Shown: positions 45,287-57,492, numbered from the stretch's first letter. The stretch: 64,000 nucleotides of DNA from Cinnamomum chago (GCA_038049695.1 CP142456.1:66491922-66555921), one strand, 5' to 3'. A program made the numbers and translations. The notes: generated by a model not told the origin, from the sequence alone.

Positions 45287-46113
45287 TTAGAATTGATTTT
45301 AACGTAAGATGGAAAGACCTTAAATACAACTTCTTACCTGTTTTTAACTATCAACTGATCTTGTGATTTAGATGGGTTCCAAGATAATAATAATAAAGAA
45401 AAAAATGAAAGAGTATTCCATTATTTAAAGAAACAAAAAATTAAAAAAAATAAATCTTTCAATGCAATTTCACTATACAATAGATGAAAGAAAACTTCAA
45501 TTATTAAAACAGAAAACTTCAATTATTAAAACAGATAAATTTCAAATATTGATTGAATTAAAATCTACAGATTAACAACCAGAGTTTTGGGGAAAATATC
45601 ATGCTATACAAGAAAAATCCATATGAGGACATAAATATATTATAAAACTACTACTGAAACAATCTTTTATAAAATTTGAATATAATATTCTAAATTTAAG
45701 ACATCGTATGTAAAACTCAAAGACCCACACATGCAAACATGTTAAATTGTATTTTGTATGCTAGATTAGAATTTATACTTTTTTGCGTATATATAATCAC
45801 ATATAACATATTTATGCCAAATTTTGTCCAAAACTTTTCAGAAAAGTTCATTATACACAAACAACTTCAACTTCGTGGAATGTCTTTATAATATACTCAG
45901 TACCATATCATATCAATTTTTTTTTCTTTTTGTAGAATTAGAGATTAGAGTTGGGTGAAAAATTAAAAGTCACAGAAATTATTAGAATTCTTAACATTAT
46001 AATCTTTTTTGTAGAAAGAAGAAAGAGGGAAAGCAAACAACCAAGAAAAAACCAACAGAAGGCAAAAAAAAAAAAAATCCTCTTTTACAATACTCGTAAA
46101 GGTTACAACAAGA
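45287..46113. other. AT-rich host DNA left of the nested elements
   Basis: No gene is recognised. CCTCTTTTAC and GTAAAGGTTACAA words near 46079-46108 recur in the host DNA right of the nested element (about 54710-54820), showing a local duplicated structure that predates the insertion. Confidence 0.45.
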
Positions 46114-46118
46114 GGTAT

Positions 46119-48543
46119 TGTCACGTCCCCAAAAATACAACCATGGGATAACGTGAAAAATAAGAATAAATATTCATTTTCCTGAGTTTAATACAACACA
46201 AGCTTCCAAAAGTGGACCCACATATTGCAAACCGTGGTGAGTCAAAATAAATTTCATTAAATTCAACGGAAGCGTTATTCAATTGGTATTCAAGGTTCAT
46301 AATTAAGATCCAACACCATCATCAGATGAAGAAATAATAATTAAAGTTGCAGAATAAATCAAAGAATTACTAAAGAAAAGTTTATCATTAAAGAAAGTTC
46401 ATCTAAAGAAATTCTAAGATGACGTACTCTCCCAGGTAGGATTAGACGGCTCCGTAGCCATCTTCGACTCTCCACTCAGGTTCGTCAACTGGTTCAAGCG
46501 CTTGAAACGTTTGATCATCCTCCGTCTCCACATTAGGGTAAGGGTCGGTACCTATGCACCAATAAACAAAGTAAACAGCAAGTACGAAAGCATAATTCAT
46601 AAATAAAATACAAGATCAATGAGAGTAAAGACACGTAATGATCATAAGAGATTAACAATGGAACAATGATGAAAAGAACGTATAACCTAAATCCAATCTA
46701 CACAATAGAGCAATACAATAATCACACAGAAGCACTGTTACTGCTTTGGGTGGTCAACCCTAATCATAAAGCGGGAAAACCCGTTCTAAGGCCGGCGGTC
46801 ATAAACCAGTTCGAAATCGAAATCATAGGCCGGATAAACCGGTTCGAAATTCGGATATTAGAGTGTCCGTACACATCGGTGATCAGCCGTCCACATACAA
46901 CTGCAGTCGTTCGAATATGACCAAATCAATATAATATATATACATATCATAGTAGAATAGACCTTATGATCAGTAATGCTCTTGACACAGAAACCTAAGT
47001 CAAAGTGAAGGGCTGGCTGCACAATAATTCATAATCGAATACCAAACGAATAATTCGAATAAACCTCTACAATGTCTCAATCGATTGCCACGCCACATTA
47101 CTGTCCATATTCAATCAGTCATAAGGTATGCAACTAATAGACCAATATCAAACTCAATCATGTATGCAAACCCGAAGGTCAATGAATAATCACAAGCCAA
47201 TCCTAAGGTCAAACATAAGGTCTCATACCCGACAACCACATGAATCTCTAATAGATAAAAGATCAATGCATCCCTTATCGATCAATGGTGCATAGACCCA
47301 ATTAAGGGTTTTCCAATAGAGATGGGTTGAGCCCGAATCCATTAGGATTTCCCGAGGTCATACGAAGTACTAAACCCCACGTTAGTAATATACCGTTTGC
47401 CCGAACGGTATTTACTCAGTCAAAAGATCTAATTAATAAGATATAAAAATATAATTTTAACCCATTAAGAATCAAAGAAACCATTCCAAATTAATTTGGA
47501 AATAATAATGATACATAACCATCTTACTGTAATTCCAAGAATATAAATCCTAAGAGTCCAACAGGTTCATTTAAGATGAAGGGTCAATTTCTTAATTTTC
47601 ATAACCTAAGGGCTAAGGAACACATCATCACCATGTCATCTTACCTTTTTCCTCCTTTAATCATGTTCAGGTTAGGTCATCACTTCACCAGGTCATTAGG
47701 TCATCCCTCATCTCCATTCTTTATTCCCTCACATAACAGGTCAACAGGTAATCAGGTCACCAGTCACCACTCTCCCTTCATTCCTTGCTTTCATCTCCAC
47801 TACAGGTACAAGTCCAAACAACACAGAACTCAGTGCTGTGTGGAAGCTCACCGCCCAAAGAAACTGGCCACTTCGGACAGTGGGTCCCACTAATCAATAT
47901 ACACTAACAACTCTCAAGGTCCTGTGATCGGGGCTCTCGTGCTCTCATAAGAATCGAGTCATTACGGTTTGGTATTTTGGGTGAGTCCACAGTAAAAATA
48001 AGAAAATCAACCCCATCTCATCACAAAACAATTAACATAAAAAGGGGCATCAAAGGTTTCTATATGCTTCCACATACGAATCAAGAACACAAGTATTAAA
48101 TTTACAAATTATGATTAGATACTTGCCTGAGATCCGCGGTTGAAGGAGACGGTCTAGAGATCTTACTGCCAAAGCCCAAAGGTGCTAACCCAGAGAAAAG
48201 TCGGAAGAGAGAGAGTTGTGTGTGAAAATAAAAGAGTGTGGTTGTGTATAAATAGGAAATAAAAATAAGAGTTGTAGTCTAACTAAAATTCTAAAGAATA
48301 GAGTTTGGGTTTTAAAATAATATAGGAGTTTGGATTAGAGAAGGATTAGAGTTTTGGTTTGAGAAAAACTGTTCCACTAAATTGGGTCCGGGTTAACTAT
48401 GGGTAAGACACCTATCCAACAAGCCTAACTCACCAACCTAAGTCTAGCGTGGTCCCCACTTAGACTAATCGTGTATTTAATTAAAATACAATCAATTATA
48501 TAATAATAATAATAAATAATATATATAATACCAAAACGTTACA
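46119..48543 (-). repeat. Element A 3' LTR
   Basis: Plus strand begins TGTCACGTCCCCAAAAATAC and ends ACCAAAACGTTACA. It is 2425 bp. It contains a CCGGATAAACCGGTTCGAAA palindromic cluster near 46800-46850 and a short perfect inverted repeat ATACCGTTTGCCCGAACGGT near 47389. Confidence 0.88.
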
Positions 48544-48556
48544 TTCTCTCCCCCTT
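48544..48556 (-). promoter_or_regulatory. Element A polypurine tract
   Basis: The minus strand reads AAGGGGGAGAGAA directly before the LTR start TGTAACG, a textbook polypurine tract position. Confidence 0.75.
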
Positions 48557-48596
48557 GGGACATTTGGTCCTCCAAATGACTAGTATAACTCTGAAA

Positions 48597-48884
48597 GGAG
48601 ATGCAGCCACTGTTTCTTCACTGGAATTAGAACGGTACCTTCCATGATGCCTATTGAACCATCTGCATTGTCCTGGGTAAAAGCATACACCTTGCCATGT
48701 TGGGATTGGTTTTGTTGTCCTTGCGCTGACCCAAGTGGCCTCTGTTGACCTCCTTGTTGCTGCCTCTGTTGACCCTGAACTTGCCTCTGCTGTTGTGGGG
48801 TTTGTCCCCTAAACTGCTGATTCTGAGGAGCCCTAAATTGTTGTTGTTGCTGCTGCGGCGCCCAAGGAACCTGTTGATCCGGGG
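48597..48884 (-). pseudogene. Element A gag C-terminal fragment (Gln-rich)
   Basis: The minus strand encodes a Gln-rich stretch ([19 protein letters not shown]) ending [14 protein letters not shown] and IMEGTVLI. Plant gypsy Gag-Pro proteins have such a Q-rich linker followed by 'KVYALT-EEA----VVEGT' just before protease. The protease itself is missing. On the right it is fused directly to the RT of element B. Confidence 0.7.
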
Positions 48885-49037
48885 AAGAGGATACTTGTTC
48901 TTCACGGTTGCCTGGTTCAGTTGTCGATAGTCGATGCACATCCTCATCGATCCATCCTTCTTCTTCACAAAGAGTACTGGTGCGCCCCATGGCGACACAC
49001 TTGGCCTGATGAAGCCTTTGTCTAGAAACTCCTCCAA
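48885..49037 (-). pseudogene. Element B reverse transcriptase N-terminal fragment
   Basis: It reads [40 protein letters not shown] and [14 protein letters not shown], the first RT blocks of Tekay-type elements. It then stops abruptly at about 48884, where element A sequence begins. The catalytic Y-x-D-D, RNase H, integrase and chromodomain are absent. A TAG separates it from the protease frame. Confidence 0.88.
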
Positions 49038-49745
49038 CTAGGTCTTCAACTCTCGTAGCTCTGCCGGAGCCATGCGATAAGGAGCTCTGGAAATCGGTGT
49101 TGTGCCTGGTGCAAGCTCAATGGTGAAGTCGATCTCTCTGACAGGAGGTAATCCCGGGATCTCGTTGGGAAACACATCTGGAAACTCGCAAACAACTGGA
49201 ATCTCCTCGACTCCCTTGGACTCCTTGTCCTCTGAGATGAACGCGATGTAGCCTTCGCAACCTGATCTCATCAATCTCTCGGCCTTTAGTGCCGAAATCA
49301 TCCGAGTGCTAGGTGATCTCCTCTCACCAACAAACTCGATCGTGTCATTCGAACCGTCGATAGTGAGTAGGACTGTCTTCTCGACGTAATCCATCACTGC
49401 TCGGTATCTAGCCAACCAATCCATCCCCAAAATGACGTCGAAGTCATGCATGGGTAGCACGATCAGATCTGCAAGCAAAATGCACTCCCCAATCTGCACT
49501 CGGCATCTGGGGTGGTAAGTCTGACACACCACACTCCTACCCATCGGAGTGGACACAACTAATGTACAAGGCATAGCCTCGCCTATCCCACCAAGGACTG
49601 AAGCAAAAGCTGAAGACACATACGAATGTGTCGCTCCTGGATCAATCAACACTCTAGCAAGATGACCACAAATAGAAAGGGTACCTTCGACGACGTTCCC
49701 TGCGGCTTCGGCCTCCTCATGTGTGAGTGCGAAAGCTCGACCCAC
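49038..49745 (-). pseudogene. Element B protease and linker
   Basis: It begins GRAFALTHEEAEAAGNVVEG and carries the retropepsin motif ARVLIDPGATHSYVS, then FDVILGMDWLARYRAVMDY. The linker to RT is typical (CEFPDVFPNEIPGLPPVREI, ISRAPYRMAPAELRELK). The D-P-G triplet replaces the usual D-S/T-G. The frame is open up to a TAG before RT. Confidence 0.85.
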
Positions 49746-49769
49746 AGCCTGGGGTCTCTGCTGCTGGTG

Positions 49770-50917
49770 TTACTGGCCCTGATGCCTCTGATGTCGCCCT
49801 CGCTGGAAGTGCTGCCTTCTAGGCTGCTGGGGTCCCCGTACCTGCTGCTGAGCACGGTACTGCTGCTGAGGTGCTAGTGCAATCTGGCGCGTTGGCTGAG
49901 CCGCTGGAGCTGGGGCTGGAACTGCCGGAGGTGCTGGAAGCCATAGCATCTGAGGTTGCCCTCCTCGGGGTGGGCAAAATCTGGAGATATGCCCTGCCTC
50001 TCCGCAATCATAGCACACTCTGGGCCCACGCTACTGCTGATGCTGAAACTGCCCTGCCTGGCCTGGTGGCCTCTGCCTCTGGAAGGGTTGTCGCTGGGGA
50101 ACCATGGGCTGCTGCTTGATCGGGGCGATCCGGAGTCGTTTCTGCTGGCGAATGGACTCCAACCGTTGCAGATGCTCCTCTGCCCAAAAAGCTCTCCTCA
50201 AAGCCTCCTCGTAGGTAGGCAGCTCGATACAAGTCATGGCTATCTGGATCTCCTCTCTCAATTCGTCAACGAACTGCCGAACCCTCTCGGCCTCTGATGT
50301 AAGCAGCGCCTCTGCAAAACAGGATAGCTGAGTGAAGCGGACCTCATACTGATAGACGGTCATGCTGCCCTGAACAAGAGTCTGGAACTCTCGGAGCTTA
50401 CGCTCTCTGACATGGGTGGGGATAAACTTCCTAAGGAAGTCAGTCTTGAAGGCAGTCCATGCCACCTCATCTCCTATCTCTTCATATGGTCGCTGCAAGA
50501 TCCTCCACCAGTCCTCCGCCACGCCGCGAAACATGTAAGCTGCCAGCTGCACTCTCTGGCGTCCCGAACACTCGAACACTCGGAAGATCTTCTCCATACG
50601 GACGATCCAGTCGTCCGCCACCATAGGGTCGTCAGTGCCTGTGAACTCTGGCGGTCCCCTCTTGAGGAACCTCTCAAATATCATGTTCGGGTCTGCCTCC
50701 CGAACTGGTGCATCCACAGGGGCTAGTGGGGCCACCCTATCAATCACGTCCAGGACCTGCGCCTGAAACTGCGCGAAGTCCTCTGTCTGCTGCTGATGGC
50801 TGTAGTCTGGGCCTCCTGAGCAGCAAGGAAAGCCTGAAGAAATCTCTCGAATAGACGCTCGTGGCCGGACTGATCGCTGATAGCTATCTCCTCAGGTGGC
50901 GCCTCACCTCCAGACAT
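49770..50917 (-). pseudogene. Element B gag
   Basis: The start is at 50917 (MSGGEAPPEEIAISDQSGHE). A frame change near 50790 is followed by the gag domain with FERFLKRGPPEFTGTDDP, YMFRGVAEDWW and FLRKFIPTHVRERKLREFQ. A TAG after QFQHQQ (about 50031) precedes the CCHC knuckle CYDCGEAGHISRFC at about 50015-49975. A Gln-rich tail follows. All zinc ligands are present. Confidence 0.88.
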
Positions 50918-51068
50918 CTATCATGAAAAGAAATTGTGTCAGTTTAAGTCCAAAACGTAAGACTACACTGATCCTACCCAATCCATTGTCCTCACACGCA
51001 TCCCATCACTCGAATCCTCACTACGTCCTAAGGTTTCTAGTGTATTTTATTTCCTAGAGACCAGCTCA

Positions 51069-51080
51069 GCTCTGATACCA
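51069..51080 (-). promoter_or_regulatory. Element B primer-binding site
   Basis: The minus strand has TGGTATCAGAGC six bases after the LTR end, complementary to initiator Met tRNA. Confidence 0.9.
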
Positions 51081-51086
51081 TAAAAA

Positions 51087-54000
51087 TGTAACGCCCCAAT
51101 TCCGGATACCGATAAAGTCGTTCGAATATCCGAAGTTGGCGCGCTACTTCCCGAAAAATCCGAGAACTTCCAAGATCGTAGGTCCGCAGTGAGGTCCAAT
51201 TTAAAACTTTTGGACAATATACTAACATTAGTTAAATTGCGGAAGCATAGCAAGTAATGCGGAAGCAATGAGTATCAATATATGTATTAAATGAGAGCTG
51301 AACAGCAGTCTAGTTTAAAGGTGTTAAATGTTAAGAGCAAATGTTAATTATATTTATGATAACTACCCGGCTCACTACAAAATTTCTTTCAAAGCCCAAA
51401 ATAAGGTGAACTCTCAAAACCCTGGTAATAGCTCTCTATCCTCCGGCTCGACATCAAGGTCGGTCGGGCCCCACGCGAACTCTCCAGCTACAGGCGCTTC
51501 TACGAGCGCAAGCATATCCTCTGCGATCTCTGGGTCAAGGCCTAAGCACCAAAGATGGGTCAAATCTAAAAGATCTGGCAAGTCACAGTATGCAAATAAC
51601 ATAGGACATATATATATCAAATGAATAGAAACAGGTATATAAATTAAGGAGTAACAAGGTAAATGAACTAGGCAGTTGAACAAGATAAGCATAAAGAATC
51701 AGGATAAGATATACAACATCTAATCTACTACAAAATGGCACATTCACACGAGCTAGAATACCGCGGCCCTCCCATACTGAACACAGTTGCGGCGGGGAAT
51801 CTCACCGATGCTGGGAATTACTAATCCCGTAAATCACTCATCAATCTCATCACACTCATCACTCAAAGACCGGACCCGGTATCACACCGTCCGTCTTAAC
51901 AACATAGCTCATCATGATAGCTCCTCAACACTCATAATAGCTCCTACCGGGGATGATCAGTCCACAGGCTGAGCTTAAATCAACCGAGTGAATGTCTATG
52001 CCGACTCAAGAATAACTCTAAGGGTCTGTGTCTATCTAGGCTTTGTCTTGCGTGAACAAGGTCCTAATCAAGTCTCTAAGAGGTTCATATATCAATTCAG
52101 TCCATGGATTATAATCTAAGTCCAAGCCCACTCGTTGGATCCATACCAAGGCCCATCAATCATATGGCTTGGTCTAAAACAGTCCAAACGAGGCATCATA
52201 TCCATTTCTACTGATAAACAGCTCCTTCTAATCCATAAGGAGTTATAATCCCAATATAAACTACCTCTCCAATCTAAGGGTACACATATCCATACTTAGG
52301 CCCAATAAGGGCCCGCCTAGCCACATACACGGGTCAGTGTTATCCAAATCATACTATCGGGTCACCTCTAGATATCCTAGGTTCAGGTCATTCATTTCCA
52401 TTAATTAACAGTTAACAGCTACACTAAAGATCTAAGAATGATAGTAATAAACAAGGTGAAGTGTGAACTTCAATATGAGAATAAATAGGGAAATACAACA
52501 GTCCAATCCTAGGTAATGGACCACATTCAGGTTCAGGTCCATCTCCGGTAATTAGATCCCTAAATGGAGTCTCAGATGCCAAAGGATACTGTGTTTGGTG
52601 CTCCTGAGGTTACGGGCATCATTGACAACGTTTAAGGCTCTAATCATCTTAGATTAAACGACCAAAACCCTAATCGGTGGTCCCCACGAGTCAAGGTTGA
52701 GCCACACCGTTGACTCGGGCTTAATACATTGATAAATGTCCATTTGGATGGTCAATGGGCCCCATAAATGATCACAACTCCTAAATGTTGAAAACTGGGA
52801 AATCAGGGTTTCCCAGTGTGCTCGGTCGACCTGGCACAGGCTGGGTCGACCTGGCACACTGGGGGTTGACCCCCAGGTTGACCTGGTGTGCAGTGTGCTC
52901 GGTCGACCTCCTGGCCTGGTGGGTCGACCGAGTGTACTGGAAAATCTGGTTCAGGCCTCCTGGAAGACTTAATTTGTTTTCAAAGGTTCCCAATGTGTCC
53001 GGTCAACCTCCTGGCCTGGGCGGTTGACCGCATACACCAAAAACCTTGGAAAGAGTGATATCCCAGCTTTCAGACATTTTCCACTGCATTTCTTGTGTTT
53101 CAGGAGAAAATCCAACTTTCAGTCATTTCCTGCAAAAATAGTGTACCCGGGTCGACCTGGGCAGGGCCAAGTCGACGTGGCACACTGGAATATCAGTTCT
53201 GCAGAAGAATTAACTGGGAGCTGTTTTTCCCCAGTTTTCAGTGTGCCCGGTCGACCTGGGCAGGGCCAGGTCGACCTGGTACACTGAAAAACTCAACCTG
53301 CAGGAATTATCAATTAGGAGTTATTTTCTGTAAAAATAGTGTACCCGGGTCGACCTGGTACACTGAAATATATCCTGCAGAAGTTTTTCTAACTGAGACT
53401 TGGTTCTGTAGATTTTAGTGTACCCAGGTCGACCTGGGTAGACCTGACACACTGCAAAATCCTGCAAAACCCATTTTTCGAGATTTTTCCATTTTCAACC
53501 CGATTTTCCACCAAAACACCTCCAATCACTCCCAAACTTCACCAAATCATTGAAAAAACACAAAACCACTACAATGCCCATCATCAACACCAATTAGGCC
53601 CATTGATCTTCCAAATGGGATGAAACTCATCCATCAATGCCAACCATCCAAAAACAACTAAGCTTAAGGTAGTTTCTATCATATGAATAATAACATAGCT
53701 GAACTAAAATCACTAAATCAAAGAAACATGACATACATTCTATGTTAAGAGTATAGTGCACTTGCCTTTGTGAAGAGTAGGTTGTAGAGATAGAGAAGAG
53801 AGAACCCAAGATAAAGCAAGAAGATGGAGTTGTTGCAGCTCCTAGGGTAATTCCTCTAGCACAACAGTAGCCTAATTCTAGAAGAGAAATGAGAGAGGAA
53901 GAAGAGAGGAAGGAAGAAGAGAGAGATAGTAGTAGGGTTTCATTGGGAATAGTGCTGGTTTTATAGATTTTGGGGGTGGCTAAGGACTAGAATGCCCTTT

Positions 54001-54321
54001 AGGGTTGTATAGGATTAGGGTTAGGGTTAGGGGCAAATGGGTCTTTAGGTGGGGAAAGTTCTAGAAATGTGCTTTTTAGGAAGAACCCCCTATAGTTAAC
54101 TCTAATTCCTAGCTAGGGCCTCCACTAACCTACTAACCCTAGAATTGCAAAAGGACCCTTAAAAACCCTATTACTAATATAATTAGGCTAAACTAACTCA
54201 ACTTAGGAGATTAATACCTAACTACCCTGATTAACCCCTAATTAACATAATTAGCTAGTAATTAATAATAATTAGTATTCAAAAACTCAATTAGAGGGCC
54301 CACAAGGGGTGGGGCCTCACA
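51087..54321 (-). repeat. Element B 5' LTR
   Basis: Plus strand begins TGTAACGCCCCAATTCCGGA and ends GGGTGGGGCCTCACA. It abuts the primer-binding site, so on the minus strand it is the 5' LTR. It is the same family as the solo LTR at 39568-43163 but shorter (3235 bp) and with an expanded GTCGACC repeat. The partner 3' LTR has been deleted. Confidence 0.9.
52805..53455. repeat. GGTCGACC-rich minisatellite in the element B LTR
   Basis: Units like GTGTGCCCGGTCGACCTGG and CAGGGCCAGGTCGACCTGG, closed by (G/T)ACACTG, recur many times in both orientations. The core GTCGAC is palindromic. The sister LTR has only a short, diverged version at about 41305-41450. Confidence 0.85.
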
Positions 54322-54604
54322 TGTAGTCTAACTAAAATTCTAAAGAATAGAGTTTGGGTTTTAAAATAATATAGGAGTTTGGATTAGAGAAGGATTAGAG
54401 TTTTGGTTTGAGAAAAACTGTTCCACTAAATTGGGTCCGGGTTAACTATGGGTAAGACACCTATCCAACAAGCTTAACTCACCAACCTAAGTCTAGCATG
54501 GTCCCCACTTAGACTAATCGCGTATTTAATTAAAATACAATCAATTATATAATAATAATAATAATAATAATAAATAATAATATATATAATACCAAAACGT
54601 TACA
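54322..54604 (-). repeat. Element A 5' LTR remnant
   Basis: It starts TGTAGTCTAACTAAAATTCT and ends ACCAAAACGTTACA, repeating 48273-48543 nearly exactly, with a longer (AAT)n tract at about 54551-54582. It is cut by element B. Confidence 0.9.
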
Positions 54605-54609
54605 GGTAT

Positions 54610-54928
54610 GAACACACAAAGAAACAGAAAAATAAAGAGTTACGTCCATAAACAAAATAAAGAACAAACAGAAGAATAAAGAAGAATAACACAAACAAAC
54701 GGAAGAAATAAAGGTTACAAAAAGAGGAATAAACACACAAACAAAAGAGGAGTTGGGTGATTAGAGTTACGATCTTCCTCTTTTACCAAACAAAGATACG
54801 TAACTCGTAAACGTTACATTGTAGTCTTCAAATCATAAAATTTACTAGCATGAAGAGAAATAAACAAACAAACAGAGAGTACGTGGGAGAGAAAACTAAC
54901 CACCATTTACTAACATGAAGAGAAATAA
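54610..54928. repeat. Host DNA with tandem duplication around the second solo LTR
   Basis: CATGAAGAGAAATAA occurs at 54850 and 54914, followed by AACA(A/C)ACAAACAGAGAG and GGGAGAGA. The second copy is split by the LTR at 54929 and resumes at 57493. The region is A-rich, with repeats of ACACAAACAAA. Confidence 0.7.
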
Positions 54929-57492
54929 TGTCAAGACCCGGGCCCGAATTACGATAACCCCAAGCCGTGAGCTCATACTCCCGTAAACCCCGAATTAACC
55001 GAAGTTAAAACGGAATCCACAAAGTATATCATACTCAATAAACCTGTCAAATACATAAATTTTGCGGAAATATCTATATTTGACAATATCATTTTACGAA
55101 TTTACATGTATACAAAAATAAGTTCTTATACATGTATCATTTCCATCATTGTTTATCATTCGGTGCATATCCAATCACACCACTCAGTGACAATTAATTA
55201 CATTCCATAAATGAATGTACAAAATAATGTTTCAGAACATTTCTCAAAATATTATAGTTCTTTCGCGCGCTCAAATACCCATATCAAATGGTATTCCGAC
55301 CGTTCCATTCGTTCAGTCCTCCTGGAGGAACCGGAGTGGTCTCCTCCGCTGGCGCCGGGGCGCTGCTGCATCGACAGTGGCAAACGGGCCTGTGATGTCA
55401 TCAATAACACTAATGAACACGATGGTTCAACAATGTATAAACAGATCTTGTAATAGCACATGTTAATACATATACTGAATTTATTAAATCCATTTGGACA
55501 ATTACCATTCTAGACAATCTAGATAATTCCTACAATGATAATTGGTAAACATAAGAGTTGATCAATAGACATTTACAAGATAATCACTATCATAGCTTCC
55601 ATTCATTTCATTTCATTTACCATCTTCCCTCAAAGGAAGGATTCATCTTCCGAATGAAAGGCATCAATCAATATCCATAGATATGATCGGAATATGTGGG
55701 ACTTACTAGTGTCCAGGCCAGGGACAACTAGCATCACCACGGAGCTCCGGAACGCCCCAAATTCATCTGTTGCAGCAGGGTTAGTCATTTGTTTCATTTA
55801 TCAATTCATTGAACTCATTTAGAGTTCTAGTACAGTAGCTAGGTAATGCCAAACCTAAGGTTTAATGTCTTTCTAATGATCAGTTCAATTCATTTCAATA
55901 ATTCTCTTCATAACAGGGGAAGAGAATAATGGTAGTACCAATCTCACTAGATAGGGACCCAACAATGTGAAATACGATATAATAAGAGATCTTACTACTC
56001 ATTTATAGCTCTACTCAATTCTGTCTCATTCTAAACCAACCATTTGGATGTAACCATTGGTTTCCAATTGCACGTGTTATTCTCGATGGACATCACATTT
56101 ATATTTAATGTGTGCATTGTATAGTCCTCGTAATTTCCACCCATGGAGGTTTAGTCTCAAAACTAATTTAAAGAGTACTCATGCTTATAAGAAGTACTCC
56201 AAGTTTATGTGAAAATCAAATCCCGAGATTTTCACTTACAATCGATGTATGTTCCTGTATCAGGTTCGCTCGAGCGAGTCCAAGTTCGCTCGAGCAGACA
56301 CCTCACAGAACGTTGGTCGCTCGAGCGCACCCTATGTTCGCCCGAACGAATTGTCCAGAATTATTTCACTCTGTCACAGAACCTTGGTCGCTCGAGCGAA
56401 CCCCATGCTCGAGCGAACTGTCCAGAGTTCCAACTCGAAAATCTGATACATTCTCTCTTCTTCTACAGTCCTACACTCCTTTATTCATCCACAACCTACA
56501 ATAGTAATGGAACCTCTTGTTCCCTCCTCACACATCATCCATTTCCAAAACAATACTTCTAATCATTCATTAATCATCCACACAACCCATAAACAATTCC
56601 AAAAATCAATGGAAAATGCACAAATCCATGAAAAACTATATGCATTGCTACAACAAGTAATGCTAATCACAAGAAATGCTTATACTTGCCTCTTTTGAAG
56701 TCAATGAACTCAAAGCCCTCTTTTACTTAGCTTGGCTTGGGATTACAACCCCCAAATCAAACCCTAATCCCATGAAAACATGAAAATATACAACTCATGA
56801 GCTATTTGAGCTAGAAGTCTCTACAATACAACCAATGGAACTTAGAAATCCTAAGAGAAGACCAACTACTTACTTGTAGCTCCAAGCAAGGAGATTTTAA
56901 GCTCTCTTAAGCTTCAACACTTCAAAAAAATGGGGAAAGGACTTGAGGAAGACGATGAAGGTGGAGCCTTCTCTCTCAAAGCCACTCAAACCACTCCTAA
57001 TCTCACCTTTGATGAAGAGGAATGGAAGGGAAAGGGAGAAGAGAATGGTGCTTAGGGTTTTCTCAAGGTGAAATGAATGAGAAGCTATTTCATTCTAATA
57101 TAAGGACTCCTCACACTAAAACGACCTTTTATTGAGCATAATTACATTTTGAGTCAAATGAAGCCTCATTTGGTCCATTTGATGTCAAATGGAATCACGT
57201 TTATTACGAAAGTTAACGTACTATTCGAGATACACACGTTGGTATCTCGGATTCCCGTATTCGACGAAATATGCGAAAACCCATATTTACGAAAAAGTCC
57301 TTAGTCTACCTTGTTTGAGTCTAAACTCATTTTAACCAACTCAATTTCATTTCATTATGCTTAATGCATCATTTGAGACTAATTTGTCTCTCTTCGGTCA
57401 TTAATCTTCATTAACCCATTTATTCATTCTTAATTAGCATTAATCCCAATTAATTAGTCTTAATCGTGATTAGCTTGGGTCGGGGTGTAACA
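54929..57492 (-). mobile_element. Solo LTR, second copy of the family at 35594
   Basis: It begins TGTCAAGACCCGGGCCCGAA and ends TTGGGTCGGGGTGTAACA, 2564 bp, with perfect duplications AATAA at 54924-54928 and 57493-57497. It matches 35594-38102 along most of its length, except the minisatellite region. Confidence 0.92.
56260..56432. repeat. CGCTCGAGCG palindromic minisatellite in the second solo LTR
   Basis: GGTTCGCTCGAGCGAGTCC, GTTCGCTCGAGCAGAC, GGTCGCTCGAGCGCACC and GGTCGCTCGAGCGAACC repeat irregularly. The core CTCGAG is palindromic and CpG-rich. Confidence 0.85.

Larger units (their letters stand above)
46114..54609 (-). mobile_element. Element A: LTR retrotransposon hosting a nested element
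   Basis: Perfect duplications GGTAT at 46114-46118 and 54605-54609 close the whole block. The left (3') LTR of A is complete (46119-48543). The right (5') LTR is represented only by 54322-54604, which equals the 48273-48543 end of the left LTR. Element B lies between, inserted into A's 5' LTR. Of A's interior only a gag-end fragment (about 48597-48884) and the polypurine tract remain. Large deletions removed the rest of A and of B. Confidence 0.88.

Noticed and set aside
48580..48990. A single 136-residue Gln-rich protein
   Set aside because: It joins an out-of-frame part of element B RT with the gag end of element A, so it is not one gene.
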